NCBI GenBank assembly: GCA_030544235.1
Contig: CM060465.1
Coordinates: 27,164,988-27,228,987 of the forward strand
DNA length: 64,000 nt
Direction: 5' to 3'
Source of the DNA: Lepturacanthus savala
Taxonomy: Eukaryota > Chordata > Actinopteri > Scombriformes > Trichiuridae
The notes beneath the pieces are model-generated. The model had not been told where the DNA came from and searched no databases. It saw nothing but the letters and a program-made list of their open reading frames with translations. Positions 34,885 to 47,744 of the stretch are shown here, one piece after another (the first letter of the stretch is position 1; every line of letters begins with the position of its first letter). The position numbers and the translations under genes are program-made.

Positions 34885-37384
34885 AATTTTACTTTAATAA
34901 GTCCACAAAATGTTTGTGGATGTTTATCTTTTGCCTAAATAAAATAATAGTTGACTACAAGTTATTATATTTTTATCTGTATTTTAAAAGAATGGCAACT
35001 TTGTAAATAAAGGCTGTAACATTTCCCTGCTGTGACATCAATGCTGTACACAATGATGGACACGGCACAGCAGGTTGATGAACCAATTACTGTACCTGTG
35101 TCCTCATCAATATGACTTGACTTCAACTTTATGCAGATGAAGCCCATCCAACACGACGCTCAAACCAATCAAACCAGGCAGCGCTAATCATATATGAATC
35201 AAGATTATGCAAAGGCATCGCCTATTACTTACCTAAAATGTTTTCAGAAACATATTTTCGTGAATTGTTTGGCTGTAAAATGACATTGTATGTGGCAAAG
35301 GAGAAACAAAGCACCGCCTCACAGTACATCAACACCGGTCAGAGCATTCTGAGATCTTGTGCATCTAGGTGCGATCTTGCCGGATTTAGTGTGTCACCCA
35401 CCATAAGAGCAGAGAGCTGCTGCTGTATCTGTATCCGTAGGTTGAAACTGTGTGAGTCACTGCTGAATTACCACATCTACAGCAGACCTATAAATTATGA
35501 TATATACTTCGTTCTCTCGGGGAGGAAAAAAAACAAGTGGCTGCATGTACTCTGCGGCTGTGTTTGCACATGTGAATATCACACATGCTAAGTGACGTGC
35601 CGGGGGGGAAAAGCAGCGTCTCTGACAGACAGCAAACACACAGCCAGTGAACCGGCAAGCACATCAGACTTCGCATCAACAGTTGCACCCTGCAGCACCA
35701 GCGAGACTGAGGGGAAGCGGCGGGGCATCAGATCGCCGGAGACATGTTTCGCAGTATCATAACACGCCATCGCCATGTGACTCATACCGGCAGCTGTTCG
35801 CGGCGGGTGCCACCGTGCAAATTACAGGTCAGCGGCTGGGGAGGGGATGAATAATTAACCCGTGATGGTTCCCTGGTGGAGGCGGCCGCTGACAACACTG
35901 GCTGTCGGCCTGCGTTGTCTCTCACGGGCCAGGCAGACATAAATCACCATCTCCAGCTTCAATCCAGACACACAGGTCAGACAGTCTGCCTGCCACATAA
36001 CCATCAGCCGCGGGGGAGAGGATTGTTTTACAGATTCATCTCCAAACAGCACGGTTCGACCGCATGTAAATCTCCCATATTCGCTGTCAGGTCAGAGTGG
36101 GAGTGTTAAACATAGCACAACACGGTGCAGGAGAATCTGCAATAAAGTAATGGAAACTCATAAATAAGGTTTATTTGTCCACTAAACCATTCAACATCCC
36201 CTTCCAGCAGGAGGCAGCCACCACTGATGGTAAACGTCACTCCTGCTCTCACATACACATTAGTATTTTAGAGTATTTTGGAAATCAGCTTAATTCACAG
36301 CAGATACTGTTGAGGCTTTCATCAGAAACGGCAAAACCAAGCAGTATTGTCTAAATAAAATAGAATCTGGTGCACTCTCACAGCCAAAATGGTGAATTTG
36401 TGACCAACAATAAGCACTACATCTGGCTCATAATGCTGCTGATTCATCCGTTGATCCTCATAATGCAACAGCAGCATCACATCAGTGTCATGCAGTAGGC
36501 TTTGATATGGACATTCTTTTCTTTATCTCCAAAGAGTTGCACAAATTTTACCAAACTCTGTTTAGATTTGTACACGAAATACCTGAAATCAAACGTTACA
36601 GGGAATTTTTTTCAACCACTACTGTCGTTGAGCTATGGAGTGATGTTTTTTATTCAGGGGGAGCCTGATTTTCTGCCAATAGCTTTACAGTATTTCACTG
36701 TTTGAAAGCTGGTGGCAGTGATGCATGCATAGTAGTGTGCAAACTGGGTAGTTAAATAAATGAGAAAGCATCAATAAAAACACAATCGGAATGCAACGAA
36801 CAAAGGGAATAAGATTCACAGAATGCACAAAAGCACAGAAGAAACTCCCAAGCTATTTAATAAAAGTCGGTTCTCTCTAAAGGAATTTAAAAGTAGCCTG
36901 ATATCTCCTGCCACACTCTTTGGGTCCTGACTGCAACCAAGCAAAGCTGCCCAGCTCACAAACAGGTGAGGCTCAAAAGGTCACTAATGTAAGATGGAGC
37001 AATACTTTGCACGGCTTTATACATTTAAGGATAAGACTGGCAATTTTCTATATTTTTGTTGAAGCCAAAGACTTTCAAGATTGGAGCCATACCAACAATG
37101 AACTGATCTATATCAGTATCCACCCTCTCCAGCAGGATTTGAGACCATTACTGACCATTCCCCCAAAGTGTGTGTCCGCTCCAACACACCTGCAAACCTT
37201 CTGCTATACTTTTCTTTATTGGTTGTATTTTGAAAGTCCAGAGCTGAATCCTAGTCTATGTGTTTTATCCATTAGCTGGATGGTTAGTCAGACCAAACAC
37301 TGTATGATCAAACAGGACAAACTGGACTCTTGATGAAATATATTTCCTTCCTGGGGATATTTTACCCACACGTTTTTGAGAAAT

Positions 37385-37493
37385 CTTGGGCTTTCAGACA
37401 CAGTGGTCAACATTTTTTCTTAATTTTCTGACAATTTTTTGATATCAGGGAAATAATCAACAGATTAACCTCTAATTGCTAGTTGCAGCTCTA
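37385..37493 (+). mobile_element. Dispersed fish repeat, copy 2 (right end of the 30621-30874 family)
   Basis: AAATAATCAACAGATTAACC and CTAATTGCTAGTTGCAGCTC match the right half of the other copies; the left half is missing. Confidence 0.4.
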
Positions 37494-38054
37494 CTGTTAC
37501 GGCATCCAGAAAATGTTTGTAATGTTTAATAAATGGTTCATCAAAGATAAAAATTAGTGTTGAATAATTTTCAGTTCATTATCTGATGCTTTTGGCAGTC
37601 AGTCAGCCAAACAGAACCTCTGACCCTGCCAGTGTTTCATCTACTGGAGCAAACACGGGGCTGTTTGGAATTCATGCATGATGAAATCCGGTCACCTGTA
37701 AATTTCTCTATCCACATCATTTCATCCAATTAAACTGAGCTGTGGCTGCGGTGGATGTCAGAAATGGACGTCGTCAGCCTGTCGGGAGCAGAAATCAGCG
37801 TGAAAACGGTTTGATTCAAACGTAATGAATAAAGACAGAAAAGTTTGGCTATTGACGGCTCCGGTTATAAAAAAAAAGGGATCATCAACAGCTTTCAGGA
37901 ATACATGTCAGTCAAACACACACGCACAAAGAGGGAGAGGTCAGAGAAGGTTTACATGTCTTAATCCAGCATGTGAAGCTGACAGCAGCTGTCGACCTGT
38001 ACCTCATTAAATTCCTTCTGGAATCCACCAGCTGCGGTTAACACTGATAGAAAA

Positions 38055-38081
38055 GTGTGTGCGTGTGTGTGTGTGTGTGTT
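38055..38081. repeat. (GT)n microsatellite
   Basis: Short GT run with one GCGT. Confidence 0.85.
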
Positions 38082-38710
38082 GTGGGACAAATGTGAATGT
38101 TTAATCATCTCCATCTGAGTGAAACACCTCCTCCCCATCGCCACAGTGAAACACTCTTCAAGCCTTTCGATTCGGTAAAAACACGTTGAGACAGCGATGA
38201 CAGGGCAATTTGTAGCATCTGGAAGCATTTGGAAGCTCTTTGAAGCATCCACGGTGTCACTGTGTTCTTTTGTCTCCATATTTCTGCCGTGTCCAGGAAT
38301 GGATGAGTGTGTCTGCTGCTGTAACTGGGTTAAACCCTCAGTAACAAGACACCGCCTGTGTGAGCCAGGTTAGGACACCCTGGAAGCCAAAAAAAGTTAA
38401 TTCCAGAACAGCAGTAATTGACTGGATTCACTGGGGTTTTGGGATATATATATATTCTGTTGAATTCCAACACATGCACACCTCATTCTGCTCAAAGATA
38501 TACTGATTAGGTGAAACCTGAACCAAGAACAATAGTAAAGACTTGTGGAGAGCATGCCAAGATGCATGAAAAGCTGTGATTAGAAAATAAGGGTTATTAC
38601 CAATACGGTTACCAAATGTGGATTTCTGAACTCTTCTTAATTGTAAACATTACTATTATGTTGTTTTAAAATGAAATGAATCTTGTTGAGGTGTTGAAAA
38701 CAGGTTATGA

Positions 38711-38713
<3 letters not shown>

Positions 38714-38768
<55 letters not shown>
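38714..38768. repeat. (TA)n microsatellite
   Basis: About 27 perfect TA dinucleotides; can extrude as a cruciform. Tyr/Ile open frames across it are artefacts. Confidence 0.95.
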
Positions 38769-38772
<4 letters not shown>

Positions 38773-39189
38773 GCAGTAAAAAGTAAAAAATTTAAGTAGC
38801 TCTCCTTCCTTATGGATATGTCCTTCTGTTTAGTAGATTTTGACACGATGTCTTTGTACTTTTCCCCACCTGTATCCATGATAATAACGTTGTACCTAGT
38901 TAAAAACTCAGATGTGGGAAGACAGAGACAACACTAAAAAGTCAGACAATGAGACATAAACAGTCTGGATGTGGTGCTTAAAAGACACATAACCACTTTT
39001 ACTGGATCTCCTGAACATATTGCCTGACAAATGTGCCCAAACAGAAGCCTGAGGCCATTAAGTTACACAAGTATATGCAAGTTTACAAGGGAGCCAAGGC
39101 TGCTTTTACCTGCAACCAAGATAATTCCTGGTTAAACCTGGTTTTGCTAATTTTTTTATTATTATTTTTCCCTGAAGAAGGCAAAAAAT

Positions 39190-39322
39190 GCTTGTAATAT
39201 TGCATTATGAATTTATTGTGCTTATAACTATAGTCAAACAGCACTATAAGTGCATTATGATGCATTATTAGTATGTTTATAATGCATTACAGAAATGGGT
39301 TTCGTAGGAAGTGTTACCAGGC
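39190..39322. repeat. Fragment of TGCATTATAA-type dispersed repeat
   Basis: Repeated GCATTATGAATTTATTGTG, GCATTATGATGCATTATTAG and ATAATGCATTACAGA segments end in AAGTGTTACC, a terminus I recall from fish MITEs starting GGTAACACTT. No left end was found. Confidence 0.4.
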
Positions 39323-40179
39323 TTTCTGCACTTTACCTGTAGTTCTGCGGCTCTATGGGCAGAGTCAGAGGGCCGTGGTGCACTGGGACTATTAAAAAAC
39401 ATCATTCTTGGTTGAAAATTCTACTCTGAGGCATATTGTATAATACATTCCAGTAGTAATGACAGATTAAGCGAGCAGCAATCCATTGTTCCTTCCCCTA
39501 ATTTCACTGTCAGAAACAACAGCTAAGTTGAACACCTTCTCAGAGGTTCGCTGAAAGAATTCCTGGCACATGTAGGAAACCTCTAATTAAAATGGAAAAT
39601 ATGTAAGACAGGTTAATGGAGAAAAGAAAACGTTCGTCAAAAAAAAAATGACTGTGCTTCATCACAAAATGTGGTGGGATGAATTTTAAAAAGCACATAG
39701 AACACTGATGTAACAGTGCGAGGGAGTTTTTTTTTTTTTCTTGTGGCTGTTCTGCTTCAGATTCTTCATCTCAGCAAACCAAACATGGTTAAATAACGTC
39801 CTTGGTGCTGTTAGGTTTTCACAGTCTCTTAAATGTAGCAGAGAATCAGTGTCACAGGCTGTAACCTTTTATTTATTTCTGAAAAAAATGTTTGTTTTTC
39901 CATCTGTTGTGAGTCGGTAAATTCAAGTGCTGTGGCTAAATCAATATATATGTTTCCAAGGCCTCTCCGGTCAGCCCCGTCCTCCAGAACCACCACACAT
40001 GTATAAGGATTTCTCAGACAAATTTCCACTTAAAAAGTTAGTGAGGCTATAATTCACGCTGTTGCCTCTGCTAAATGATAAATCAGCTCTGCAACAAGCC
40101 CACAACACTGCACGGGGATGATGAAGGGTGTTGGATCTTCTCCTCTTAAAACGTGACAACCAGATTGAAGCGGCTACAG

Positions 40180-40395
40180 CGTGAGATGAACAACACCATT
40201 AGTCTGAACGTGTCCTCGGATCTTTTGTTGGAGCGAAAAGGCGGCGATGGGAAGCAACGCTGCCGAGATGATTTAGAGGCTGATGATTAACGATAATGAA
40301 ATGAAAGCGATAATTGTCCTGGAGATTTGATCCGCCACCAACGAAGACCTTAACTGCAATTGTCAGATGTAATGAAGCAATTATTCATCCCTTCT
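40180..40395. promoter_or_regulatory. Candidate conserved non-coding element
   Basis: Even-composition block rich in ATGATTAACG, GATAATGAAATG and GCGATAATTG motifs and ending CAATTATTCATCC, resembling homeodomain-site-rich vertebrate CNEs. It is about 480 bp upstream of the IMMP2L box E exon. Inferred from texture only. Confidence 0.25.
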
Positions 40396-40878
40396 GGAAA
40401 GTTAAAATCTGTCTCTAATTGTATATATATCTGTTTGTTTTGATGTCAATGGTAATATTAAAAAATAAAAAAGAGAGCGAAATCTATGTTAATGTGAAAC
40501 GTGTAGGTTGGGGAATGTTTTTCCTGCTTTGGACCCACAGTTCCAGTGAATGGAAAATCTCAATCAATCATATTTTAGAAGGTATTTTGAAATTTATACT
40601 TGTCTGTGGTCTAAATGAGTGGAGCAGTTAGATTTATGAAGTGCTTTATCAATCACAAAGGGAATATAGGGAATATAAGGGACTATAACAGTGTTACAGA
40701 AAACAATGAGGTCGGTATATAAAAAAGACGTTATATATAAATAAGATAAAATAGAGTAAAATAGAGAGAAAGTGTTCAACCAGGCCGAATAACATTTGAA
40801 TTGGATCTTAGACAAAAGTTTTCCTTTCATCTTTGTGTCAAACAGTTCACGTTTCTTTCTTCTCTCCATCTCTTCAAG

Positions 40879-40981
40879 GACTCTGGGCTACAAGAACCGA
40901 TACGTCCGAGTTCCTGACGGTCACTTCTGGATCGAGGGGGATCATCACGGACACAGTCTAGACAGCAACAGCTTTGGACCG
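40879..40981 (+). CDS. immp2l: IMMP2L coding exon, box E region (partial gene)
   Basis: The 103-bp exon completes the split Arg and then encodes 34 residues, starting TLGYKNRYVRVPDGHFWIEG and ending DHHGHSLDSNSFGPV minus the final Val. The GDHHGHSxDSNSFGP stretch is the IMMP2L version of type I signal-peptidase box E (GDNxxxSxDSRxxG), which shapes the active site and substrate pocket. The acceptor is a clean pyrimidine run ending CTTCAAG at 40878 and the donor GTATGA starts at 40982; the downstream intron is phase 0. Reading frame, length and residues all agree with the vertebrate IMMP2L exon. Confidence 0.96.
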
Positions 40982-41066
40982 GTATGAACCGACATGTCAA
41001 GTTTTCAGGAATATAACTATCAGTTTGACCACATCATCATAGGCAATGCATTTAAAACCGTAAGTA

Positions 41067-41456
41067 TCCACTACTGTTCAATAGTTTGTGTTTTCTATGA
41101 AAAGTCACACTTTTCTTTACCACCATGAGTTGTAAAATGAATAGAAAATATAGACTGGATATTGACAAGGTTGCAAATAATCATTTGTAATTAAATATAT
41201 GATTGCACAGGGACAGGGACTGACACAATGAGCAAACACATTGTACCATTCGAACACTGGAATGGACTGGAAATGGGCCTCTATACACCTATGTAGATAT
41301 TGCACCAAAAAACAGACATTTTCACCTAGAACTGTCATTTATCACATTAGCAATGTATAGAATGTATTTCTGATTAGTTTATAGTTATCTTCATTGAAAA
41401 AAAACTGTTTTTCTTTCGAAAATAAGGAGATTTCTAAGTGACCTCAAACATGTGAG
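41067..41456. mobile_element. MITE with AAAGTTTGGGGT-type termini, long but decayed copy
   Basis: It shares TTAGCAATGTATAGAATGTA, TTTCTGATTAGTTTATAGTT and TTTTTCTTTCGAAAATAAGG with 31476-31703 and retains additional interior (GGGCCTCTATACACCTATGT) that the shorter copy lacks. The termini CACTACTGTTCAATAGTTTG and GTGACCTCAAACATG are degraded. Confidence 0.7.
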
Positions 41457-43336
41457 TGAATGTGAATAATTAAAATGTAAAGCTAAGTATGATAATACTT
41501 ATATAATAGCATAGAATATGAAATAGATGAGTTTATAACTGCAGCAAAAAGAGGAACTTCTGCCTGTGAGCATGGTGTTAAATCCCAAGACCGCTTCATT
41601 CCACTCCTTTTATCTGTTCAATCAGAGGTGGATCCGGCTTCACTTACATTCCCCTTCTGGCTGGAGTGAAGATTTACAGTATCGTGAAGGAAACCCAAGT
41701 GACGGACTATGCTTTTGTTGTGTTTGCGTACGTGTGTGTGTTGCATTCTAGTGTTTAGTGCGTTAACAGGTCTGGATGTTTCTGTCGATTTGGTTTGTCC
41801 ACTCACTGACAGACACTGCAGCCGCTGCCGCTGCTCCAAACATAAAGATGTCATTACCGTTGTATTTCAGGCTCCTCGTTGTCTCTCCCGTGCAGAAAGA
41901 GAGTTAACATCCTCTTATTGACTCCTGCTCTCTGCATGCTGCTTCTGCTTCATCCCTCTTGGGTTGAGCAGCATATGAAATTTTCATCAGAGGAAGCGGC
42001 TGTTTGCCCGTGGACCGGGCAGGAGGCTCGGGCGCTTCAGCTGAAATGAAATCTAGCCGAGGAGCTCTAGAGAAATCTGCTCAGAGCTCAAACCCAGAAC
42101 CTGTGGATCAACAGCTGCTGGTTTTCCCATTTATTTAAGAAGTTCCACCAGCAGACAGAGAAGCAAGGAGATGATTATTAAATGGGTTCTCTTTTCATTT
42201 GTATATCTTTTTAGCTAATTAATTTTGCAGCGACCTTAATTTCCATGAGTGATGCTGCCGGCAGTTTGACAGTCTGGACCTGAGAAGATTCTGTCTTCGT
42301 CCCTCTCCGTCTGTCCTCCTCCACTTTTATTGAGGCAGTGTTGAAGCGTGGCTGTCGGCTCCCGTCCCTCCTAACAGACATCACCATCATGCACTTCACA
42401 AAATCACATTATGTCTTTTATCCTCGCTGAATGGCTCCAGCTGCTGCAGCATCTTTCCGGGCATCGGTGTTGTTCGGTTTTCTCTTTCTAGGAGGAAAAC
42501 GTCACGTCACACTAGAGGAAATACAACTGATGGTTTCATGTCACCACCAGCAAGTAGAGAATCATTATATGTTTCAATACATGTCTAGAGGGTATCTGTA
42601 AGTAGCAATACGCACTATAGTGTGTATGGCAGTCAGTCAATAGAAGGATCTTTTTGAAAACTTCCGTAAAGAAAAATAAAAACATATATATATGAATAAT
42701 TCACAAAAAAATATATTATTGATGATCAGTTTGTAACTTTACAAAGTTCCACTTGCAGGTGCTACTGTATCACATCATCACCCTATTAAAATAATGAGCT
42801 ATGTCATGTTTGAGAAAAGACAAATGCAGAGAATATTATATTTTTTAATCAGTTCAATCAAAAAGGCCTTGACAGTTGATGACTGTGGACATACATAGAA
42901 TGTTGTGTGTCACTTATGTAACATTAAAGAATAAAGTGACTCAGGCCAACTTTGGAACATTCTAGTGTGACTTTAGACAACTTTAAACTTGGCTTAAAGT
43001 TGCCTGTTTTTTATTGAATGTAACTCACTTCCGACTTCCAGTTATGATGAGATGTGACAATTTTTCAGTGAAGTGATGACTCTCAACAGGCATCAACATG
43101 TTTAATGGACTGAAGATCCTGGAACTTACTTTCTTTATATTTGGCAACATATTTATTGAATTCATCAATATGCACAGTACTTTATTTTAAGTTATTATTA
43201 ATTTAGACTAAATTATCAACATTATAGCCTGTAGCCTTTATCACTCACTAGTATTAATTGATTCAAGAATCATGGTTAGAGCTTTTTCTTGCCTGTCGAA
43301 GCTTCTTGAAGCAGCTGCCATTATGCAAGCTTGTTG

Positions 43337-43374
43337 TTGCCCAAGTCAGGCTTTTTTTATCCTGACTTGGGCAA
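43337..43374. repeat. Perfect 14-bp hairpin
   Basis: TTGCCCAAGTCAGG (43337-43350), a 10-nt T-rich loop, then the exact reverse complement (43361-43374). It lies 390 bp before the last IMMP2L exon. Confidence 0.85.
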
Positions 43375-43763
43375 AAAACCTTTGATTTAGGCAAAAAAAC
43401 AAAATGGCATAAGTAAAATGGCCATTGTCCTATAAGGCATAAAGTGTATGATCCTTTCAATACAGGATTAAGAAGATTTTACCAGACATGGCAAGAGATG
43501 ATTTAGGCGAAGAGACATCAGAGAGATGTTTTAGGCCAAAAACTCACTTTTGTCAAAAATGACATATGCCATTATTTTAATATATTGAAAATAAAAACCC
43601 TGCTATCGACAAGAAAGTTGATAAACCACAGTGATTAGTTGTTATGGGATACAGAGTTGAACTTCTTCACTTCCATTACTTTGTTCTATCAAGACAGCTC
43701 ATCATATATTCTCACTTTCTGACCCCTCAGTCCTTGACCCCTGGTTCTGCTGGTTTCTCCCAG

Positions 43764-43886
43764 GTGTCTGTGGGGCTGCTTCATGGTCGAGCCTCTCACA
43801 TCATCTGGCCACCGAATCGATGGCAGCGAATCAAACCGACCCTCCCTGTAAACCGAGGGCCACTGGACACTGATGAAGACGACTGA
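43764..43886 (+). CDS. immp2l: IMMP2L terminal coding exon
   Basis: The last coding exon holds 40 codons plus TGA and begins VSVGLLHGRASHIIWPPNRW, continuing from FGP in the previous exon. LLHxxASHIIWPPxRWQ is the conserved IMMP2L C-terminus; the tail ends in an acidic DTDEDD, where the human protein ends in a Glu-rich stretch. The acceptor is TTTCTCCCAG ending at 43763. With the two preceding exons this gives about 97 residues of a protein that is about 175 long in human. No canonical AATAAA appears in the first ~1 kb after the stop; a TATAAA variant at 44005-44010 followed by T/GT-rich DNA is a possible end, and the first AATAAA I noticed is at 45414-45419. Confidence 0.95.
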   Translation: MSVGLLHGRASHIIWPPNRWQRIKPTLPVNRGPLDTDEDD

Positions 43887-44040
43887 ACACACACACATAC
43901 ACATGTTTTATCTCTGTGGTAATGTCGACTTTATTGAAATGATGTGTCTGTTTGCTGCAGTTGTATCAATATCAACTACACATCCTGTATCACAGTATTT
44001 TTTATATAAATATTCAGAAGAAGACAGATGCTTTTTGATT
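43887..44040 (+). other. immp2l: Probable IMMP2L 3' UTR
   Basis: Sequence directly after the IMMP2L stop. The extent is uncertain: it is drawn to just past the TATAAA variant at 44005-44010, because no AATAAA is nearby. A longer UTR ending near 45.4 kb is possible. Confidence 0.3.
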
Positions 44041-46129
44041 CCTTGAGTCTGTTTCAGTGCTGTCATTTGAGCTGCCATCCTATGTTCTGCTTTTGTGTTT
44101 TGTTGTTTTTCTACAGTCCAGTTGTTATTACTTTTATTATTACTCTCAAAGACGGTCCAGACGACAGGAACCCGACCGTAACTTGTGATGTTTGCAGTTT
44201 TGTTTTTTTTTTGCAACCACACAGAGTTGAAGTTTTGACATTCCTTCTTTTTCTAGCTTGTGTACTTCTGTACAGTTAACTTTTTGTTTTTAGCAAAGTT
44301 AAAGGAGTCACACAAAATGCACTTTGTCTTTTACAACATTAATATGTGTCCCTGGTGTGTCCCAAAGTATTAGAAATGTCTATTCTCTCTCTGTTACTCC
44401 TGGGCTATTTTTCTGTTACTGTACATCCTAAATGGAGGTAGGCCTTGGTCATACCTCCTGAGCGCTTTCCTTCTTTATTCTAGAAGTCTCCATGTCTTTA
44501 ATCTAGAAGTGGACGTGTCTTTAATTTAGAAGAGGGCGTGACACATACAGTTAGCTGAAGCAGGGTGCATAGAGGCATGCTAGAATATATGATCTGAGTA
44601 GTAATTTCACCCAACTACTTCAAAGGGGGACCTCAGAGCCATATATTAACTTGTTGAAATGTAGCATAATGTGACTCCTTGAAAGCTCCTGTATTGTAGA
44701 AAGTAAGATTTGCTTTTTGAATATAAGGCCTGGCTGTTACTGTCCCATCTTCCAGAAGGCTTCCACAGAGCCTGCACACAGGCGGAATGCAGAAACTGTG
44801 AATAGAATAAGCCATCGGGGCTTCTGTGAAAATATGATGTCACCACGGCCACCACCCAACCCCATTAACAGCTATTAAAATAAGGCAATCAGAAGAGGGA
44901 CTCAGAACAGACACAAAATGACCCGTTCTTTTTAGAGCTCCAGAGAGAAGCTTGGAAAAGAAGATGAAAAACTGAGATATTTTTTATTAACCTCAAATCT
45001 ATCTTCTTGGGCATATCAGTAATTCAAACAAAACCCAGGAAAAGTGTAAATACTGGACAAAAGGTGAAGGTGATATGGTGAAGTCGGTGTGTCAATTAAA
45101 ACAAAATGCAACAAAGTGAAATGGGATCAGACTTGATGATGTAGTGAAGCGTGTAACTTAAATATCTCCTCTGTGGAGCAATGAGGAGACTGTTGCATCA
45201 CTCAGATGAACACATGAAAATACAAATGCTATATTTCCATCATGTTTAAAACATTGTTATTCACAGTTTGAGTTTTATTATGAACCTTGTTGTGTCAGCT
45301 TCTTTTTCAATGGTTTAATGGAACTGACTAACTCGCACCACCGGCTGCGACTCCTAATATTCAATGACACGACTCAAAAATTCAATTCAATGTTTTATTT
45401 CCTGTTCTTCAAAAATAAAAGCCTCCCAAAGTTTTAGTTGGACTTGACACTCAGTAGGTTTACATGACGCTCAAGAAAATCAAATTATTGGGTTAATCTT
45501 CCTATAGGGGTATTATAATGCATGTATACACCTTAGTCAGATAGAAACCAGACTGAGCTGCACTTCTCACATGCAAGAAGAAATTAATTGAAGATAATAA
45601 TTTGATGTATACTTGGACAATTGCAGCTAGACTTCTCTGGAATTATCTGCCAGTCCTGGCTCCAATCAGACCACCATCCTAACTCCCCTGAGCTCCTCCT
45701 TCCTCAGTTGGCTCAAACCTTCTAATATATGAGCAGACTGACAAAACAAAAACATACGCTAAACAACAAAGCCAATCTTCCAGCGGGGCAGCATTATACC
45801 CAACGATGCTCCTCAGCTAAGCTCCCTGACATTTGAGATGTATCAGCTGGATCTGGAACCAGCCAAAAGAATTCGTAAAATACACCAGTGACACAAACAA
45901 AAGCGCAACAAAAGTCATTGTGCTTTTGTTTGGTGTCACCTCTAACAGGCGGCTGCCGGTGGATCGTACGCGGCCCATGAATATTCCCTCCTTTATTAAA
46001 CGCTCTGAGGGGAGAAATGTGCATTTAGCCTCCCGCCTCAACCACATAATCTGAAGTATTAATTAGAGAGGAACCACAAGACAAAACACATGCAGCCAGC
46101 TGACTTCTGCCTGGCTCTCCACGACTGCT
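44041..46129. other. Downstream of IMMP2L, no gene seen
   Basis: No exon-like frame with a recognisable product. It may include distal IMMP2L 3' UTR up to the AATAAA at 45414-45419. Confidence 0.4.
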
Positions 46130-46470
46130 GCGCAGCCCCCGTCTTTTCAGAGGTGCATTGCTCATTTGCATGAATCAAATTGAGGGAGCACTTGTGGTAG
46201 ATTCAGCCGACGGGAGCTCTCAAATGTACTTGTTGATTCTGCTCGGCTAACACCTGTGTCATGGCGTAATGGGACCCTGGAAGGCACGAGTGGGGATAAA
46301 TGCAGGTGTACTCAACCCTCCCACTGAGCAGCCTCACATCTGCATGATTAATTCCCACACATGAAATTTGCGTTTCCGTGCCATTTGAATCTGACATCCA
46401 AGGTTTATTGAATGACGACTACAAATAAACTACAGCCTGCCGAGCGAAAATTACTGCATTTGCTGCACAT
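46130..46470. promoter_or_regulatory. Candidate conserved non-coding element
   Basis: Even-composition block with CATTTGCATGAATCAAATTG (octamer-like), GCATGATTAATTCCC and GGTTTATTGAATGACGAC. This is a typical CNE texture without coding frames. Function inferred only. Confidence 0.25.
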
Positions 46471-47740
46471 GGGCTGATTGAGTAATATCCACTGTGGATA
46501 ATAAAGTTTGTGTTTGCACATCTCTTCATACTTTACGTCCTGCGTTTACCTTGTTTAAAGAGAACTGAAAAGACCCATCCGTCTGTATGAGCCTCTAAGC
46601 TTCTGTTCTGTTTCTGTGCCAACAAACACTGCAGGCTGCAGCTGCTAGGATACCGGCGTCGCCATGGTGAGATATGGCCTCATTTAGACGACCCGGGATC
46701 ACCACGCCAACAGGAAGGAAGTCGCATGCCGAGCCGTCCTTCCTCCATCCGTTGAGACACACGGTCTCGCTCCAAATGTGTTTTCTTACATCATTTTCTT
46801 TATTAGATGATCCAGGTTACATTTTAAAAAGTATCCCAGCACACAGGAAACAGAACAGAGCCTGAGACTAATTCCCTGGAACATGCAGCTTCATCTCCAG
46901 TGTTTTAGTATGATATGATCTCGTTTAGCCATAAAATACACATTTAAAACCCTTTGCAGGGTTGTAAAAAGAGTTTAATTCTTTTTTTTTTTGGAACACG
47001 AAAATATACTTGCTAGCTGCAGCCGATAAAATCTGCTAGTGAAAGTTGTCATTTCTGCTGGAAAGATTAATAACCACCAGCCAGAAACAAGAAGCTGCTT
47101 ACATCTGTCTGAAATTAAGGGATAATTGTTTAAAAAAAAAAAAAGAAAAGAGTAATTCTGATACATTCTACAATAAATTTGATGTACTGGTCAAATCTGT
47201 GAAGCTGCTCTGCTTTCAGACACCATTAGTTGTTAGTAACATCGGTTCTTTTCCTACCATGACTAAATAATAAGAACATAAATGTGCTTTCAGAAAAGAC
47301 TTGAGGGTTCACCCTGGATTTATAAATCAGAGATATCAATGTGGTCTCCTGCCGTATTTATCACTTGTTGTCTCGCTGCATTCGCTCTGTGCGTTAAATC
47401 TTTTTTATGCATTAACTGTTCGAATTCTTTCAGAGAGATAATAGGAATATTTTCTTCCTCAAGGACAGTCCACCTCATTCTGCTTGTGTTACTGCTGATG
47501 CTGCCATTTTTCTGTTGTCTCGTCACCCTAAAACCCGTATTAAACTGACAGCCTTTGGTAAAGGCATCAGTCCAGAGACACCTCGAACGGCAACATGAGA
47601 TGACTGCCTCGGTATCATGAAGAATGAATAAAACCAATCATCTGGGTGTGAATTTTATCCCCATTTCAATGTCATGTGGTCATGCATATTACAACAGTTT
47701 GCCCCATTACTGCCCCACTACGCCAGTTTTTTTTCGGGAT
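46471..47740. other. Intergenic DNA, no gene seen
   Basis: Overlapping frames of 88 codons (+, 47282-47548) and 105 codons (-, 47320-47637) match no family I know and have no splice context. Confidence 0.35.
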
Positions 47741-47744
47741 CCCT

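Larger units (their letters stand above)
31125..40878 (+). other. immp2l: IMMP2L intron between box D and box E exons
   Basis: 9,754-bp phase-2 intron with GTAGGA donor and CTTCAAG acceptor. It contains MITEs, hairpins and microsatellites listed separately. 33000-34430, 34883-37000 and 37500-38640 show no gene or recognised repeat family. Confidence 0.85.
40982..43763 (+). other. immp2l: Last IMMP2L intron
   Basis: 2,782-bp phase-0 intron with GTATGA donor and TTTCTCCCAG acceptor. It contains a MITE (41067-41456) and a 14-bp hairpin (43337-43374); 41457-43336 shows no gene or recognised repeat. Confidence 0.85.

Noticed and set aside
36920..37333. 137-codon + strand frame
   Set aside because: Composition and context look like intronic DNA, perhaps an old repeat; no domain or exon borders.
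47282..47637. Overlapping 88-codon (+) and 105-codon (-) frames
   Set aside because: No recognisable family, no splice context, and both strands are open at once, as expected by chance.
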